Source: Anaerolineae bacterium (GTDB taxonomy: Bacteria > Chloroflexota > Anaerolineae > Aggregatilineales > Aggregatilineaceae). Taken from it: a DNA stretch of 64,000 nucleotides. The notes under the pieces are model-generated. The model had not been told where the DNA came from. It saw nothing but the letters and a program-made list of their open reading frames with translations, and made no database searches. The stretch covers positions 46,818 through 110,817 of the forward strand of contig JAFGHR010000125.1 of NCBI GenBank assembly GCA_016930015.1. The letters are read 5' to 3'. A program made the position numbers and the translations under genes. Shown here piece after piece: positions 9,768-18,723 of the stretch (its first letter is position 1; every line of letters starts with the position of its first letter).

Positions 9768-11756
9768 ATGCGCGTTCCGAAAAAACGCCTGCGCAAACGC
9801 CTGATTACGCTGGTTTTTACGCCTCGACGCCCGCTCCGCCGCCTGGCGAGTGGGCTGGTCGTGGGTATTTTTGTCGGCGGCCTGATGGCGCTGGGGCTGT
9901 GGTTTAACCTGTTTAACGATGTACGGCTTCAGTTCAAGGATGCGCTGTACCAGCCCCGCGCAACGCGTAACATCGTCACGATTGTCGCCATCGATGATGC
10001 CAGCCTGGATGCATATGGCCGCTCGACGGTGGATTGGTCGCGCAGTGTATACATTGACCTGATCAACACGCTGCAGGAAGGCGGGGCACGCGTGATCGTG
10101 TTTGACGTGCTGTTCACCGTGCCCAGTGAAGATGACGCCGCCCTGGCCGACACCATGCGGCAGGCCCGTAATATTATCGAGCCGGTGGTGGGCAGCCAGA
10201 ACCGCGTCAGGCCGACCACAAAAGCCGGTGACCTGATCGCGTATGATCACTTTATTTACCCGGCACCCGAACTTGAAGCGGCGGCGATGAGCCTGGGCCA
10301 TGTGAACGTGGTCCCTGACGGCGATAATTTTGTGCGCAAAATCCCGCTGTTTGTGCTGGAAGACGGGCAGCCGATCCCGGCGCTGGGTTTGGCCGCGTAC
10401 CTGGAATACCTGCGCATGCTGCCCGAAATGGTAGAGATCGATACCGACAGGGTGCGTTTTGCCGGGCGCGATCTGCCGACTGACAGCAACGGGCGTATGC
10501 TCGTGTATTTCTTCGGGCCGCCGTCAAAAGTGAACCAGGGCGGGACGTTCCCGGCCTATTCGCTGGTGGACGTGGTCGAGGGCCGCGTATCGCCGGATGT
10601 GTTTCAGGACCAGATCGTGCTCATTGGCGTGATGGACGCCGTCGGCCTGCCCGACAGTTACCCGACTCCCATGACCGACGGTGACCAGATGTTCGGGGTT
10701 GAGATTCACGCCAACCTGATCGAGACGATCCACCAGGCGCTGCCGCGTTTCCAGGCGGATATCGATTGGAAACTGGATTTGAAGCTGTTCAAGCTGCCGC
10801 TGTACAAGGGCACAACATCGTTTCCGCTGCACGAGCAGCCGCTCAACAAACAGCTTCTGATCACGTTCTTGATGGCGATCGGTGCCGGGGCGCTGCTGCC
10901 GTTTTTGCGCTGGTACGTGGGGCTGCTGGGGACGGTATTGATCTTTGCCTTCTACACGTTTTGGGCCTCGGTGAGCTTCACCGTCAACGCCTACGTGGTC
11001 GAAATGTTGTTCCCAGGGATGTCACTGGGATTTACCTTCCTGGGCACGATGATCGTGATCTTTGTGTTTGAAGAACGCCGCCGGAACCAGATCAACGACC
11101 TGTTCAGCCGCTACGTGTCCAGCGAGATCGCGCAAAAAATTGTCGAAGCGTTCGACCAGGGCAAACTCGAACTGGGCGGTGAAGAACGCGAGATCACGGT
11201 GCTGTTTGCCGACATTCGCGGCTTTACCACGCTGTCCGAGGGCCTGCCGCCCTTTGACGTGGTGGCCCTGCTGAATACGTTTTTGGAAGAAATGAACGCC
11301 ATCGTCATGAATCACGGCGGCGCGATCAACAAGTATATCGGCGATAACCTGATGGCCTTCTGGAACGCGCCGTACCCGCAGGATGATCACGCGTGGCGAG
11401 CGGTCCGGGCCGGGCTGGAAATGTTAACGGTCATCAAAGAGCTAAATGAAAAACACCGCTTCGTCACGCCGCTCCAGTTTGGGATCGGCATCAACACCGG
11501 CGTGGTAGTCGTGGGCAACATTGGATCACAACGCCGGTTGGAATACACACCCATCGGCGACGTGGTCAACGTGGCGTCCCGCCTGAGTGGGATCGCGCCC
11601 GGTGAAACGTGTTATGTCGGCGAGCAAACATACGCGCTGGTGAGCAGTCGTGTTCGCCCGGTTGAAAAACACCGGCTCGAACTCAAGGGCAAACACGAAC
11701 CGGTTGACGTGTACGAGCTTCGCCCCGATTCGATCATCCAGACGCCGGAACCGTAA
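9768..11756 (+). CDS. Membrane adenylate cyclase with CHASE2 sensor domain
   Basis: A 662-residue class III nucleotide cyclase. An Arg/Lys-rich N-terminus is followed by one membrane span (about 27-47), an extracytoplasmic CHASE2 sensor (about 55-335), then three spans (about 365-440) and a cytoplasmic catalytic domain (about 470-645). The metal-binding aspartates are Asp482 (FADIRGFT) and Asp526 (KYIGDN). Lys522 and Asp598 (TPIGD) are the adenine-selecting positions, and Asn601 and Arg605 complete the transition-state pair, so cAMP rather than cGMP is expected. All essential residues are present. ATG 9768 has no visible ribosome binding site. The ligand of CHASE2 domains is generally unknown. 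Confidence 0.92.
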   Translation: MRVPKKRLRKRLITLVFTPRRPLRRLASGLVVGIFVGGLMALGLWFNLFNDVRLQFKDALYQPRATRNIVTIVAIDDASLDAYGRSTVDWSRSVYIDLINTLQEGGARVIVFDVLFTVPSEDDAALADTMRQARNIIEPVVGSQNRVRPTTKAGDLIAYDHFIYPAPELEAAAMSLGHVNVVPDGDNFVRKIPLFVLEDGQPIPALGLAAYLEYLRMLPEMVEIDTDRVRFAGRDLPTDSNGRMLVYFFGPPSKVNQGGTFPAYSLVDVVEGRVSPDVFQDQIVLIGVMDAVGLPDSYPTPMTDGDQMFGVEIHANLIETIHQALPRFQADIDWKLDLKLFKLPLYKGTTSFPLHEQPLNKQLLITFLMAIGAGALLPFLRWYVGLLGTVLIFAFYTFWASVSFTVNAYVVEMLFPGMSLGFTFLGTMIVIFVFEERRRNQINDLFSRYVSSEIAQKIVEAFDQGKLELGGEEREITVLFADIRGFTTLSEGLPPFDVVALLNTFLEEMNAIVMNHGGAINKYIGDNLMAFWNAPYPQDDHAWRAVRAGLEMLTVIKELNEKHRFVTPLQFGIGINTGVVVVGNIGSQRRLEYTPIGDVVNVASRLSGIAPGETCYVGEQTYALVSSRVRPVEKHRLELKGKHEPVDVYELRPDSIIQTPEP

Positions 11757-11765
11757 GCCATTTCC

Positions 11766-11942
11766 GCCGGATTTATCCGGCAGCTAACAAAAGGTATGGT
11801 GAGTAGAACAACAGGAGTAGCAGTTACAATGCGGTAAAAATGCGGGTTGGTATGGGTAATCATCGGCATCGTGTTGATCGTGCAAGGGCCTGTTCTGTTT
11901 TATTGACAAATACTTTCGGCATGGTCAGGTTTTTTTTATAAT
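11766..11942 (+). promoter_or_regulatory. Intergenic region with stem-loop and promoter -10 box
   Basis: A GCCGGA-TTTA-TCCGGC hairpin (11766-11781) directly after the cyclase stop has no T tract and is at best a weak terminator. A perfect TATAAT (11937-11942) preceded by an eight-T run lies about 70 bp before the next gene; TTGACA at 11903 is too far upstream (28 bp) to be its -35 box. Confidence 0.45.
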
Positions 11943-12014
11943 GAAGCCAGTACACAAACGGGGGGGGACAGGTCGTATTGGTGAGGGATGTATTTTTTGT
12001 GATTGGGAGGAACA

Positions 12015-13289
12015 GTGGCTCGCCGCGAAGAATCAGCAGTTAATTACCCCGACATACTCGGTGCCATCACGGGCGGCGTGCGTTTTAATGCCGATGTAGT
12101 GCAATGCGCCCTGGCCGTGCGCCCGGCTCAAGTTTCCGCCGGAGCGTTTTTTGAAACGATTTTATTGGTTCAAAATGCCTCTGATATCGACGTTGATGTG
12201 GTGGTCAATCCCGTCTTGCCAGAACGCGATGCCGGTAACGGGCGGGGCCGCTTTATGACCAAAAGCAGCCGCCTGCGTATCGGGTTACGCCCTGCCGAGG
12301 TTGGTTTTGTTTCCCTGCCGATCTCAACGTCACCCAAAACGGTATTGGGGGCCGACTATCAGATCGGGATGGACATCAGCATCAAGCGCGTCGGGAAACG
12401 GCCTCAGCGTGTCCGTGACGTGAATGGCGGCGGCGGTTTTTTGATTCAGGAATTGCCGGCTGAAACCCAGCGGTACGTGACCGAACTCCGGCAGAGCGGC
12501 TTTTCGGTGGATACCGGCGGGCGGAAGAATCACCTGTGTGCACGCCTGGAAATGTTAGCGCCGACAATCAGCGACCTGAAAGAACTCAAACCGTCGTGGA
12601 TCAGCTTGTGGACCATACGCGACTATATGGATGAGTATTCTATTGCAGAAAAAATATGGGATAAGCTGCAACTGGCGCTGGGGCAGATGGACCGTGAACG
12701 GGTGTTTATGCCGCTGCTGAAAGCCACGCAAGACCATTTTCAAGCGTGCCATTACCCGCTGCATCCCCCCGAAGCGATCTACGTGACCAAGCTGTTGACA
12801 TTGATCCTGGAGTACGGGATTGTTGAGCCAACGCCCGATGAGCCAAACCCACCCTGGCCGGATTGGTTTGTCCAAACATGCCGGTTGATGTTTCAGGAAC
12901 CCGTATTGGCTAATCAGATTGAACACCTGGTTGGCAACCTGGTATACAGCGATCTGGTATACGATGCCATCTTGCAGGGGTTTATGATGGTCAGCACGGT
13001 GACCAATGAAGAATTTGGCACTGAAGAAGAAACGGCTGCATTTGCTGAAGATATCCGAACTGCGCTTAACGCACAACGTCCCCTTGATTTTTCGCGTGCT
13101 TATTTCCCGTTGATTTTGGGCGGATTGGTTGTCAATACACGCGTAACCATGCCGCGTGAACAGGTGCGCGAGACGGTGTTTATCCTGTCGAAGGCGCTCA
13201 AAAAGCGTTATAACGAAAAGAACGCTGATAACACATTCATTTTTGACATGGCCGAAAAGCTGATCGAGCGCGCCCTGGACATTACCTGA
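12015..13289 (+). CDS. Conserved protein of unknown function, paralogue 1
   Basis: About 424 residues, not recognised as a named family. The N-terminal ~150 residues look like a beta-sandwich (alternating hydrophobic strands around LLVQNASDIDVDVVV and PAEVGFVSLPI). The rest is mainly helical, with a segment LWTIRDY in the middle. The downstream gene is a clear paralogue: both begin with (N)YPDILG, share VxQCALxxxPA, LQN(A/L)(S/T)D, LGAxY and LWTI(R/S), and end in a similar helical region. No signal peptide or membrane span, so cytoplasmic. I chose GTG 12015, which follows GGGAGG by four bases; a TTG at 12003 would leave that site inside the gene. The position just before clpC hints at protein quality control, but that is only guilt by association. 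Confidence 0.8.
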   Translation: MARREESAVNYPDILGAITGGVRFNADVVQCALAVRPAQVSAGAFFETILLVQNASDIDVDVVVNPVLPERDAGNGRGRFMTKSSRLRIGLRPAEVGFVSLPISTSPKTVLGADYQIGMDISIKRVGKRPQRVRDVNGGGGFLIQELPAETQRYVTELRQSGFSVDTGGRKNHLCARLEMLAPTISDLKELKPSWISLWTIRDYMDEYSIAEKIWDKLQLALGQMDRERVFMPLLKATQDHFQACHYPLHPPEAIYVTKLLTLILEYGIVEPTPDEPNPPWPDWFVQTCRLMFQEPVLANQIEHLVGNLVYSDLVYDAILQGFMMVSTVTNEEFGTEEETAAFAEDIRTALNAQRPLDFSRAYFPLILGGLVVNTRVTMPREQVRETVFILSKALKKRYNEKNADNTFIFDMAEKLIERALDIT

Positions 13290-13326
13290 TACAATCGCGG
13301 GTGAACGTTCAGGCTGGGAGCAAGGT

Positions 13327-14589
13327 ATGGTCAATTATTTCTACCCGGATATTCTGGGCACATTGTCTGACGATCGCCTGACAATCGAAGATGTGATGCA
13401 GTGTGCGCTGGGCATTTTCCCCGCTGCAACCGCGCTGGGCCAACCGGCAGAAGCGCTGCTGCTGCTGCAAAACCTGACGGACCAACCGCTTGACGTTCAG
13501 ATGGCCGTGCAGTTGCCGCAGCACGATCGCGGCGGCAACCTGGTAAATATCTTTACGCCCAAACCCCGGCTCAAGATCACACTACCGGCGGCTGAGATCG
13601 GCATTTTGCACATACCGGTCACCCCCCACCCGCCGACGCAGCTTGGCGCCACTTACGATCTGTCTATTGATCTCACGGTCGAAAAGCCGGATCGGCTTAA
13701 TCTGGTCCGGCCCCCATCGGGCGGTCACCAACCCAACTTGTTATCGATCTCACCGTTCCGGTTGGCCGTTCTGCGTGATATCACGTTTTCGGCAAAGAGC
13801 CGCCACACAAACCAGATCAACGTGTCATTTGACGTGCTGTCCGGACGCTTTCCACCGCGCAGCGACGAACCCATGCCGCGCTATGAGGCCCTGTGGACCA
13901 TAAGCAACCTGGAACAGGAAGAAGCAAAAGCCCAGGAGATGGCCGGTGAGGCCCTGCGTTTCGCTCACAGCCTGACACGTCAAAATGCGTTTGAGCCGCT
14001 GCTTCAGCGCACCAAAGATGTCTTCGGTGACGGCGGTATGCCGCTGCATCCTGGTGAAGCGATGTTTATTTCCAAAGTGCTCACCTATGTCATTGAAGAC
14101 GGACTGGACCTGGAACCGGGTTTTTCGTTGGTTGACGGCAACTGGTTCAAGCGGCTGTGCTGGCTGATGGCACACACACCGGATGCGCTCAACAATACCG
14201 ATCACTTGATCAACCTGCTGTATTCTGCCGTGATGCGTGACGCGGTGATGGTCGGTTTCTGGATGGTCGGCCAGGATACCAAAGCCGATTTTGGTGATGA
14301 GCAGGAGCGCCTGAGCTTTACCAACCGGCTTATTGCGGCTGTCGAAGGGCGGCGCCCCTTCGCCCTCGAACATGTCTACGTGCCCCTCGTGATGAGCGGC
14401 ACCCTGATGACGGCCCGGATGGCGGTCACGGGAGAAAATCCCTGGCACAGTCTCAACTTGCTCAGAGAAGCGCGAAATGGCCGGGTCCGGCTGGCTGATG
14501 CCAGTTTCCAGGAAGTGTTTGATATTCTCGACCGGTTGATGAACCGGGCCGAACGCCTGCTGCGGGAAATGCAAATCCCGCGTGAATAA
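13327..14589 (+). CDS. Conserved protein of unknown function, paralogue 2
   Basis: 420 residues, a tandem paralogue of the preceding gene with the same two-part layout: an N-terminal beta-rich domain (about 1-125; IFPAATALGQPAEALLLLQN, LPAAEIGILHIPV) and a C-terminal helical half, joined by a loop with LWTISN. The start ATG 13327 has GGGAG six bases upstream, and the 37-bp gap to paralogue 1 indicates one transcript. No catalytic motif, metal site or membrane segment is evident. Identity between the two is modest by eye, so the duplication is old and both copies are kept, suggesting distinct roles or a hetero-oligomer. Confidence 0.8.
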   Translation: MVNYFYPDILGTLSDDRLTIEDVMQCALGIFPAATALGQPAEALLLLQNLTDQPLDVQMAVQLPQHDRGGNLVNIFTPKPRLKITLPAAEIGILHIPVTPHPPTQLGATYDLSIDLTVEKPDRLNLVRPPSGGHQPNLLSISPFRLAVLRDITFSAKSRHTNQINVSFDVLSGRFPPRSDEPMPRYEALWTISNLEQEEAKAQEMAGEALRFAHSLTRQNAFEPLLQRTKDVFGDGGMPLHPGEAMFISKVLTYVIEDGLDLEPGFSLVDGNWFKRLCWLMAHTPDALNNTDHLINLLYSAVMRDAVMVGFWMVGQDTKADFGDEQERLSFTNRLIAAVEGRRPFALEHVYVPLVMSGTLMTARMAVTGENPWHSLNLLREARNGRVRLADASFQEVFDILDRLMNRAERLLREMQIPRE

Positions 14590-14698
14590 ACACGGCGGCC
14601 TGTCACCCAGGCGTGATTGTCACGCCCGCCAACACGTCCTATGGTTTTCTGATTTCATATCTATACGAATCTGATAGTCCAGGGTTATCTTTCGGTGT

Positions 14699-14798
14699 AC
14701 ACTTTAAAGTGTGGCAGCATAGCGTCACGCGAACACGCCTGTCTGTTATGGTTGCCGGTTCCGGATTGGTTGACATTTCCCGGCAACGGATTGATCAC
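14699..14798 (+). promoter_or_regulatory. clpC upstream region: 14-bp palindrome and candidate promoter
   Basis: The perfect palindrome ACACTTTAAAGTGT (14699-14712) lies 119 bp before clpC. TTGACA (14770-14775) with a poor -10 (GATCAC, 14793-14798) at 17-bp spacing is the best promoter candidate. No CIRCE element or CtsR heptad repeat was seen. Confidence 0.4.
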
Positions 14799-14830
14799 TT
14801 GCAGACTGTATCAATGAGGAACTCTCGCTT

Positions 14831-17320
14831 ATGATGCGCTTTGACCGATTTACCGAGCGTGCCCAAGATGCCGCTGTCAGAGCTTACGAAACCTTGCAGC
14901 GCTACGGGCACAATCAGGTTGATACCGAACATATGCTGTTGGCGCTGCTCGAACAACCAGAAGGTGTTATCCCGCAGATGCTGGAAAAGATGAAGGTGGA
15001 TCAAGAAGCGATCCGCCGACGTCTTGACGAAGTGCTAAAAGCCAGCCCCAAAGCCGCGATCTACGGCGGTGGTGCGGGTCAGGTTTTTATCACGCCGCGC
15101 GTCAAGCGGGTAGTCGATATCGCCAACGAAGAAGCCAACCGCCTGAAAGATGAATACATCAGCACCGAGCACCTCTTTTTGGCGATTTTGAGCGAACGGC
15201 GTACCGCTGTCGCCCGCATCCTGGCCGAAGCGGGCGTGACAAAAGAACGCGTTCTGGAAGTGATCAAGGAAGTTCGCGGGGGCCAGCGCGTAACCGACCC
15301 CCAGGCCGAAACGCGCTATCGCACCCTGGAAAAATACAGCCGCGACCTGACGCGCCTGGCTACCGAAGGCCAGCTTGACCCCGTGATCGGGCGCGATGAC
15401 GAAATTCTACGCGTGATCCAGATTTTGAGCCGCCGCACCAAAAACAACCCCGTGTTGATCGGTGAAGCCGGGGTGGGCAAAACAGCCATTGTCGAAGGAC
15501 TGGCCCAACAGATCGCCGGTAACGACGTGCCCGAAATCCTGATGGGTAAACGCGTGGTCAGCCTGGACCTGGGCGGCATGATCGCGGGCAGCCGGTTCCG
15601 TGGCGAGTTCGAAGAACGGCTCAAAGCCGCTATCGAGGAAATTCACCGCTCCGAAGGTGAGATCATCCTGTTTATCGACGAGCTGCATCAAGTGGTAGGG
15701 GCCGGTGCCGCCTCTGGGGCGCTGGATGCCAGTAACATGATGAAACCGGCGCTGGCACGTGGCGAGTTAAACTGCATCGGTGCGACTACGTTAGACGAGT
15801 ACCGCCAGTATATTGAGCGCGACTCAGCGCTGGATCGCCGTTTTGCGCCGGTCTATGTTGAGGAACCATCCGTCGAAGAAACGATCGCAATGCTGCACGG
15901 GCTGCGTGATCGTTACGAAGCCCACCACAAAATCACATATTCGGACGAAGCCCTGATCGCTGCCGCACGGCTCAGCCATCGTTACGTGACCGACCGCAAA
16001 CTGCCCGACAAAGCCATTGACCTGATGGACGAGGCGGCATCCAAAATCCGCGTGGCGCTGTACTCCATGCCGGATGATCTCAAGAACATGAAAAAAGAGC
16101 TGGCCCGGTTGGCGTCGGAAGAAGAAGATGCCAGCCTGGTTCGTGACTATGAACGCGCCGCGATGATCAAGTCCAACCGGCTTAAGCTGGAACAAGACTT
16201 TGAAACCGAGCGCGAACGCTGGCAGCGCGAGCATACCCTGGACGAAGTGGTAGACGATGGTGATATCGCCGAGATCGTCGCCCAGTGGACGGGTATCCCG
16301 GTCAGCCAGATGATGGAAACCGAAGCTGATAAACTGCTGCGCATGGAAGACTTTTTGCACAAGCGCATCATCGGGCAAGATCAGGCGGTGGTGGCTATCG
16401 CGGATGCGATCCGGCGCGCGCGCAGCGGCCTGAAGGACCCCCGGCGGCCCATCGGCTCGTTTATCTTCCTGGGCAGCAGTGGTGTCGGAAAAACCGAGCT
16501 GGCTAAAGCGCTGGCAGAATTCCTGTTTGATGACGAAGACGCCCTGATTCGTATTGACATGAGCGAATACCGCGAACAGCATACGGTCAGCCGCCTGTTT
16601 GGCGCGCCGCCCGGTTACGTGGGTTATGAAGAAGGCGGCCAGCTCACCGAAGCCGTCCGCCGCCGGCCTTACCGCGTGGTGTTATTCGACGAGATCGAAA
16701 AAGCGCACCCCGAAGTCTGGAATACACTCATGCAGATTTTGGAAGACGGGCGCATGACCGATGGCCAGGGGCACGCGGTAGACTTCCGCAATGCCGTGAT
16801 CATCATGACCAGCAACCTGGGTACTGAGTTCGCTCGCAAAGGTGGCGCATTGGGTTTTGTGCCGGATGGTAATCCCGAACTGGTCGCCGATCACAAGAAG
16901 ATTCAAGACGCCATGCGTAAAACGTTCCGGCCCGAATTTCTGAATCGGATCGACGAGATCATCATCTTCGAGGCGCTCACGCTTGAAGAGGTCGAGAGAA
17001 TTGTAGACCTGCAAATGCACGAAATCGCGATCCGGTTGGAAGAACAGGGCCTGTACATCGCCCTGCACGAGGATGCACGCCGTAAGCTGGCTACAGTCGG
17101 GTTTGATCCGGATTTCGGCGCGCGCCCGCTGCGCCGTGCGCTACAGCGCTACGTCGAAAGCCCGCTGAGCGTGCAGCTTCTTAAAGGTGAGTTTGTACGC
17201 GGGAACCTGGTCGAGGTGTTTGTTAACGACGACGACGAACTTGATTTCCGGCTGCTCGAAGCCAGCTTTGTTCCTAAAGCGCTGGAAAAGGTAGTCGATC
17301 AACCTATCGAGGCCGAATAG
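14831..17320 (+). CDS. clpC: ATP-dependent Clp protease ATP-binding subunit ClpC
   Basis: An 829-residue AAA+ unfoldase that feeds substrates to ClpP. It has the N-terminal double Clp repeat (about 4-145), a first AAA module with Walker A GEAGVGKT (211-218) and Walker B ILFIDE, a UVR-like middle segment (about 425-455, [17 protein letters not shown]), a second AAA module with Walker A GSSGVGKT (548-555) and [10 protein letters not shown], and the ClpB-D2-small domain at the C-terminus. The UVR motif and length make it ClpC rather than ClpB or ClpA. ATG 14831 follows GAGGA by ten bases; a second ATG lies immediately after. No clpP, mcsA or mcsB is adjacent, unlike in Firmicutes. Confidence 0.96.
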   Translation: MMRFDRFTERAQDAAVRAYETLQRYGHNQVDTEHMLLALLEQPEGVIPQMLEKMKVDQEAIRRRLDEVLKASPKAAIYGGGAGQVFITPRVKRVVDIANEEANRLKDEYISTEHLFLAILSERRTAVARILAEAGVTKERVLEVIKEVRGGQRVTDPQAETRYRTLEKYSRDLTRLATEGQLDPVIGRDDEILRVIQILSRRTKNNPVLIGEAGVGKTAIVEGLAQQIAGNDVPEILMGKRVVSLDLGGMIAGSRFRGEFEERLKAAIEEIHRSEGEIILFIDELHQVVGAGAASGALDASNMMKPALARGELNCIGATTLDEYRQYIERDSALDRRFAPVYVEEPSVEETIAMLHGLRDRYEAHHKITYSDEALIAAARLSHRYVTDRKLPDKAIDLMDEAASKIRVALYSMPDDLKNMKKELARLASEEEDASLVRDYERAAMIKSNRLKLEQDFETERERWQREHTLDEVVDDGDIAEIVAQWTGIPVSQMMETEADKLLRMEDFLHKRIIGQDQAVVAIADAIRRARSGLKDPRRPIGSFIFLGSSGVGKTELAKALAEFLFDDEDALIRIDMSEYREQHTVSRLFGAPPGYVGYEEGGQLTEAVRRRPYRVVLFDEIEKAHPEVWNTLMQILEDGRMTDGQGHAVDFRNAVIIMTSNLGTEFARKGGALGFVPDGNPELVADHKKIQDAMRKTFRPEFLNRIDEIIIFEALTLEEVERIVDLQMHEIAIRLEEQGLYIALHEDARRKLATVGFDPDFGARPLRRALQRYVESPLSVQLLKGEFVRGNLVEVFVNDDDELDFRLLEASFVPKALEKVVDQPIEAE

Positions 17321-17372
17321 ATTCGGGGCCGAATAAGTTCGAGCGAGTAAAACCTGTTTGCCGGTCAATGAA

Positions 17373-17406
17373 AAAGGGCGCACCCCTTAACAGGGATACG
17401 CCCTTT
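17373..17406. terminator. Bidirectional terminator between convergent genes
   Basis: AAAGGGCG (17373-17380) pairs with CGCCCTTT (17399-17406), with an inner CCCT/AGGG stem. On the minus strand the stem is followed by TTTTT, so it serves mainly the lipoprotein gene and partly clpC. Confidence 0.75.
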
Positions 17407-17432
17407 ATGGCTGCGGTGGGCGCAGAAAACGC

Positions 17433-18122
17433 TTACTTTACCTTACCCTCGTAGACCACCAGGTCATCGAAAGCCAGGCTGACGTTCTTAGCTTCCGTGA
17501 CACCGGCTGCCAGCGCCACGTGCCCGGCCCGCCGGTAATCATCATTTTTGACTTCGCCCAAAAAGGTGCCATTGGCGTACAGGGCCAGGTAATCATCCAC
17601 ACACACGGCACGGATCGTGTTTTGGGCGCGGCCCTGGTTGATGTCGCCGGACTGGTGCCACTCCAACAAAAACGTCAGGCTGCGATTGCTCAGCCGCGCG
17701 ATCCCATAATGCCCGTCACCGCTGATCAGCAGCACATAACCGGACGTGTCGCCATCATCGTTTGCACTCAAGCGGCAGCCAACGCCGTACAGATTGTCAC
17801 CGGCAGCGCTTAGCTGCTCGGTAGACACCTCAATGATCACGTTTTCGACTGCCTCGCCACCCGATCCCCACGTAAACGACGCGCTGCGCCCGGCAGTATG
17901 CTCGATCAGGTAGCGCCCGTTTTCGATCGTCAGCGTGGAATCCGGTTTTTCAGCGTCTACGGGGTATTCGCCAGTTTCCCAATTGCCCGGTTCATCAAAT
18001 GTGACCGAGTACAGCTCATCGCCCTGTATGACCGTTTTGGATGGCTCGTTGCCCCCACAGCCCGCCAGGATCAGCACGGCAGCCAGCAGTCCCGCGAAAA
18101 AAACCAACCGTTTACGCCTCAT
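17433..18122 (-). CDS. Lipoprotein with lectin/glucanase-like fold
   Basis: A predicted lipoprotein of 229 residues. The N-terminus MRRKR, a hydrophobic core and the lipobox LAGC (Cys22) are clear. After a short linker comes one domain whose pattern (GYVLLISGDGHYGIARL, LALYANGTFLGEV, AGHVALAAG, FDDLVVYEG) is typical of concanavalin-A-like/LamG or DUF1080-type beta-jellyrolls, which often bind sugar polymers. A specific ligand cannot be given. I start at ATG 18122, with GGGAG ten bases upstream; the GTG three codons earlier is only one base from that site. Converges on clpC. Confidence 0.75.
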   Translation of the reverse strand: MRRKRLVFFAGLLAAVLILAGCGGNEPSKTVIQGDELYSVTFDEPGNWETGEYPVDAEKPDSTLTIENGRYLIEHTAGRSASFTWGSGGEAVENVIIEVSTEQLSAAGDNLYGVGCRLSANDDGDTSGYVLLISGDGHYGIARLSNRSLTFLLEWHQSGDINQGRAQNTIRAVCVDDYLALYANGTFLGEVKNDDYRRAGHVALAAGVTEAKNVSLAFDDLVVYEGKVK

Positions 18123-18378
18123 CGTGATCACACTCCCTGGTAAGTGGCAGGCGGCATTTCTACCCAGAGATTATAAAAACAAGCTGCCGCTCCTGCCTAC
18201 TTACGCTTGATCTTAGGGCGACTAGCCTGACTCCTGCTTCAGCACGGCTGCCTTCGTCCCGCGATTGTACTCAATCTTGATGTAGTCAAAGGCAGCCGTA
18301 ACGATCCGCATCACGTGTAGCCGTCTGCCGGGCAGTGTAGTATCCTCAATAGCAAACGAGCCGATGGGGAGAACAACG

Positions 18379-18714
18379 ATGGATGTTCGCATCGAAACCG
18401 TGGAGCACGTGACGGTTATTGAACTGGCAGGGCGGTGGGACGCGCAGGCCGCCCCCGACATCGAAACTCACATTCTGCCTCTGGTTGAGCCCAAATGCTG
18501 CTTTCTGTTTGACCTGCACGCGGTAACGTACCTGTCAAGCGCGGGGCTGCGCAGCCTGTTGATCCTCTATCGCACGGTGCAGGACAGCGGCGGGTTGATT
18601 GGGCTGGCCGATGTGCCGGAGCGCATCCGCGACACGATGGCGATCACCGGTTTTCTGGCTCACTTCGACGTGTATGATTCTATTCAGGCGGGAATCGTCA
18701 ACATGAAAGTGTAA
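18379..18714 (+). CDS. STAS-domain anti-sigma factor antagonist
   Basis: A 111-residue single STAS domain of the SpoIIAA/RsbV type. Such proteins bind anti-sigma factor kinases when unphosphorylated and are released when a conserved serine is phosphorylated. The signature VTYLSSAGLRSLL carries the serine pair (Ser53/Ser54), and VIELAGRWDAQ is the usual first strand. I start at ATG 18379, eight bases after GGGGAG; an in-frame ATG at 18364 precedes that site. No partner kinase or phosphatase is adjacent. The debranching enzyme gene starts 9 bp downstream, probably by chance operon formation. Confidence 0.88.
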   Translation: MDVRIETVEHVTVIELAGRWDAQAAPDIETHILPLVEPKCCFLFDLHAVTYLSSAGLRSLLILYRTVQDSGGLIGLADVPERIRDTMAITGFLAHFDVYDSIQAGIVNMKV

Positions 18715-18723
18715 CGGAATGCC

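Noticed and set aside
14590..14830. CIRCE or CtsR operator before clpC
   Set aside because: Neither the CIRCE inverted repeat nor the CtsR heptad repeat is present; only an unrelated palindrome was found.
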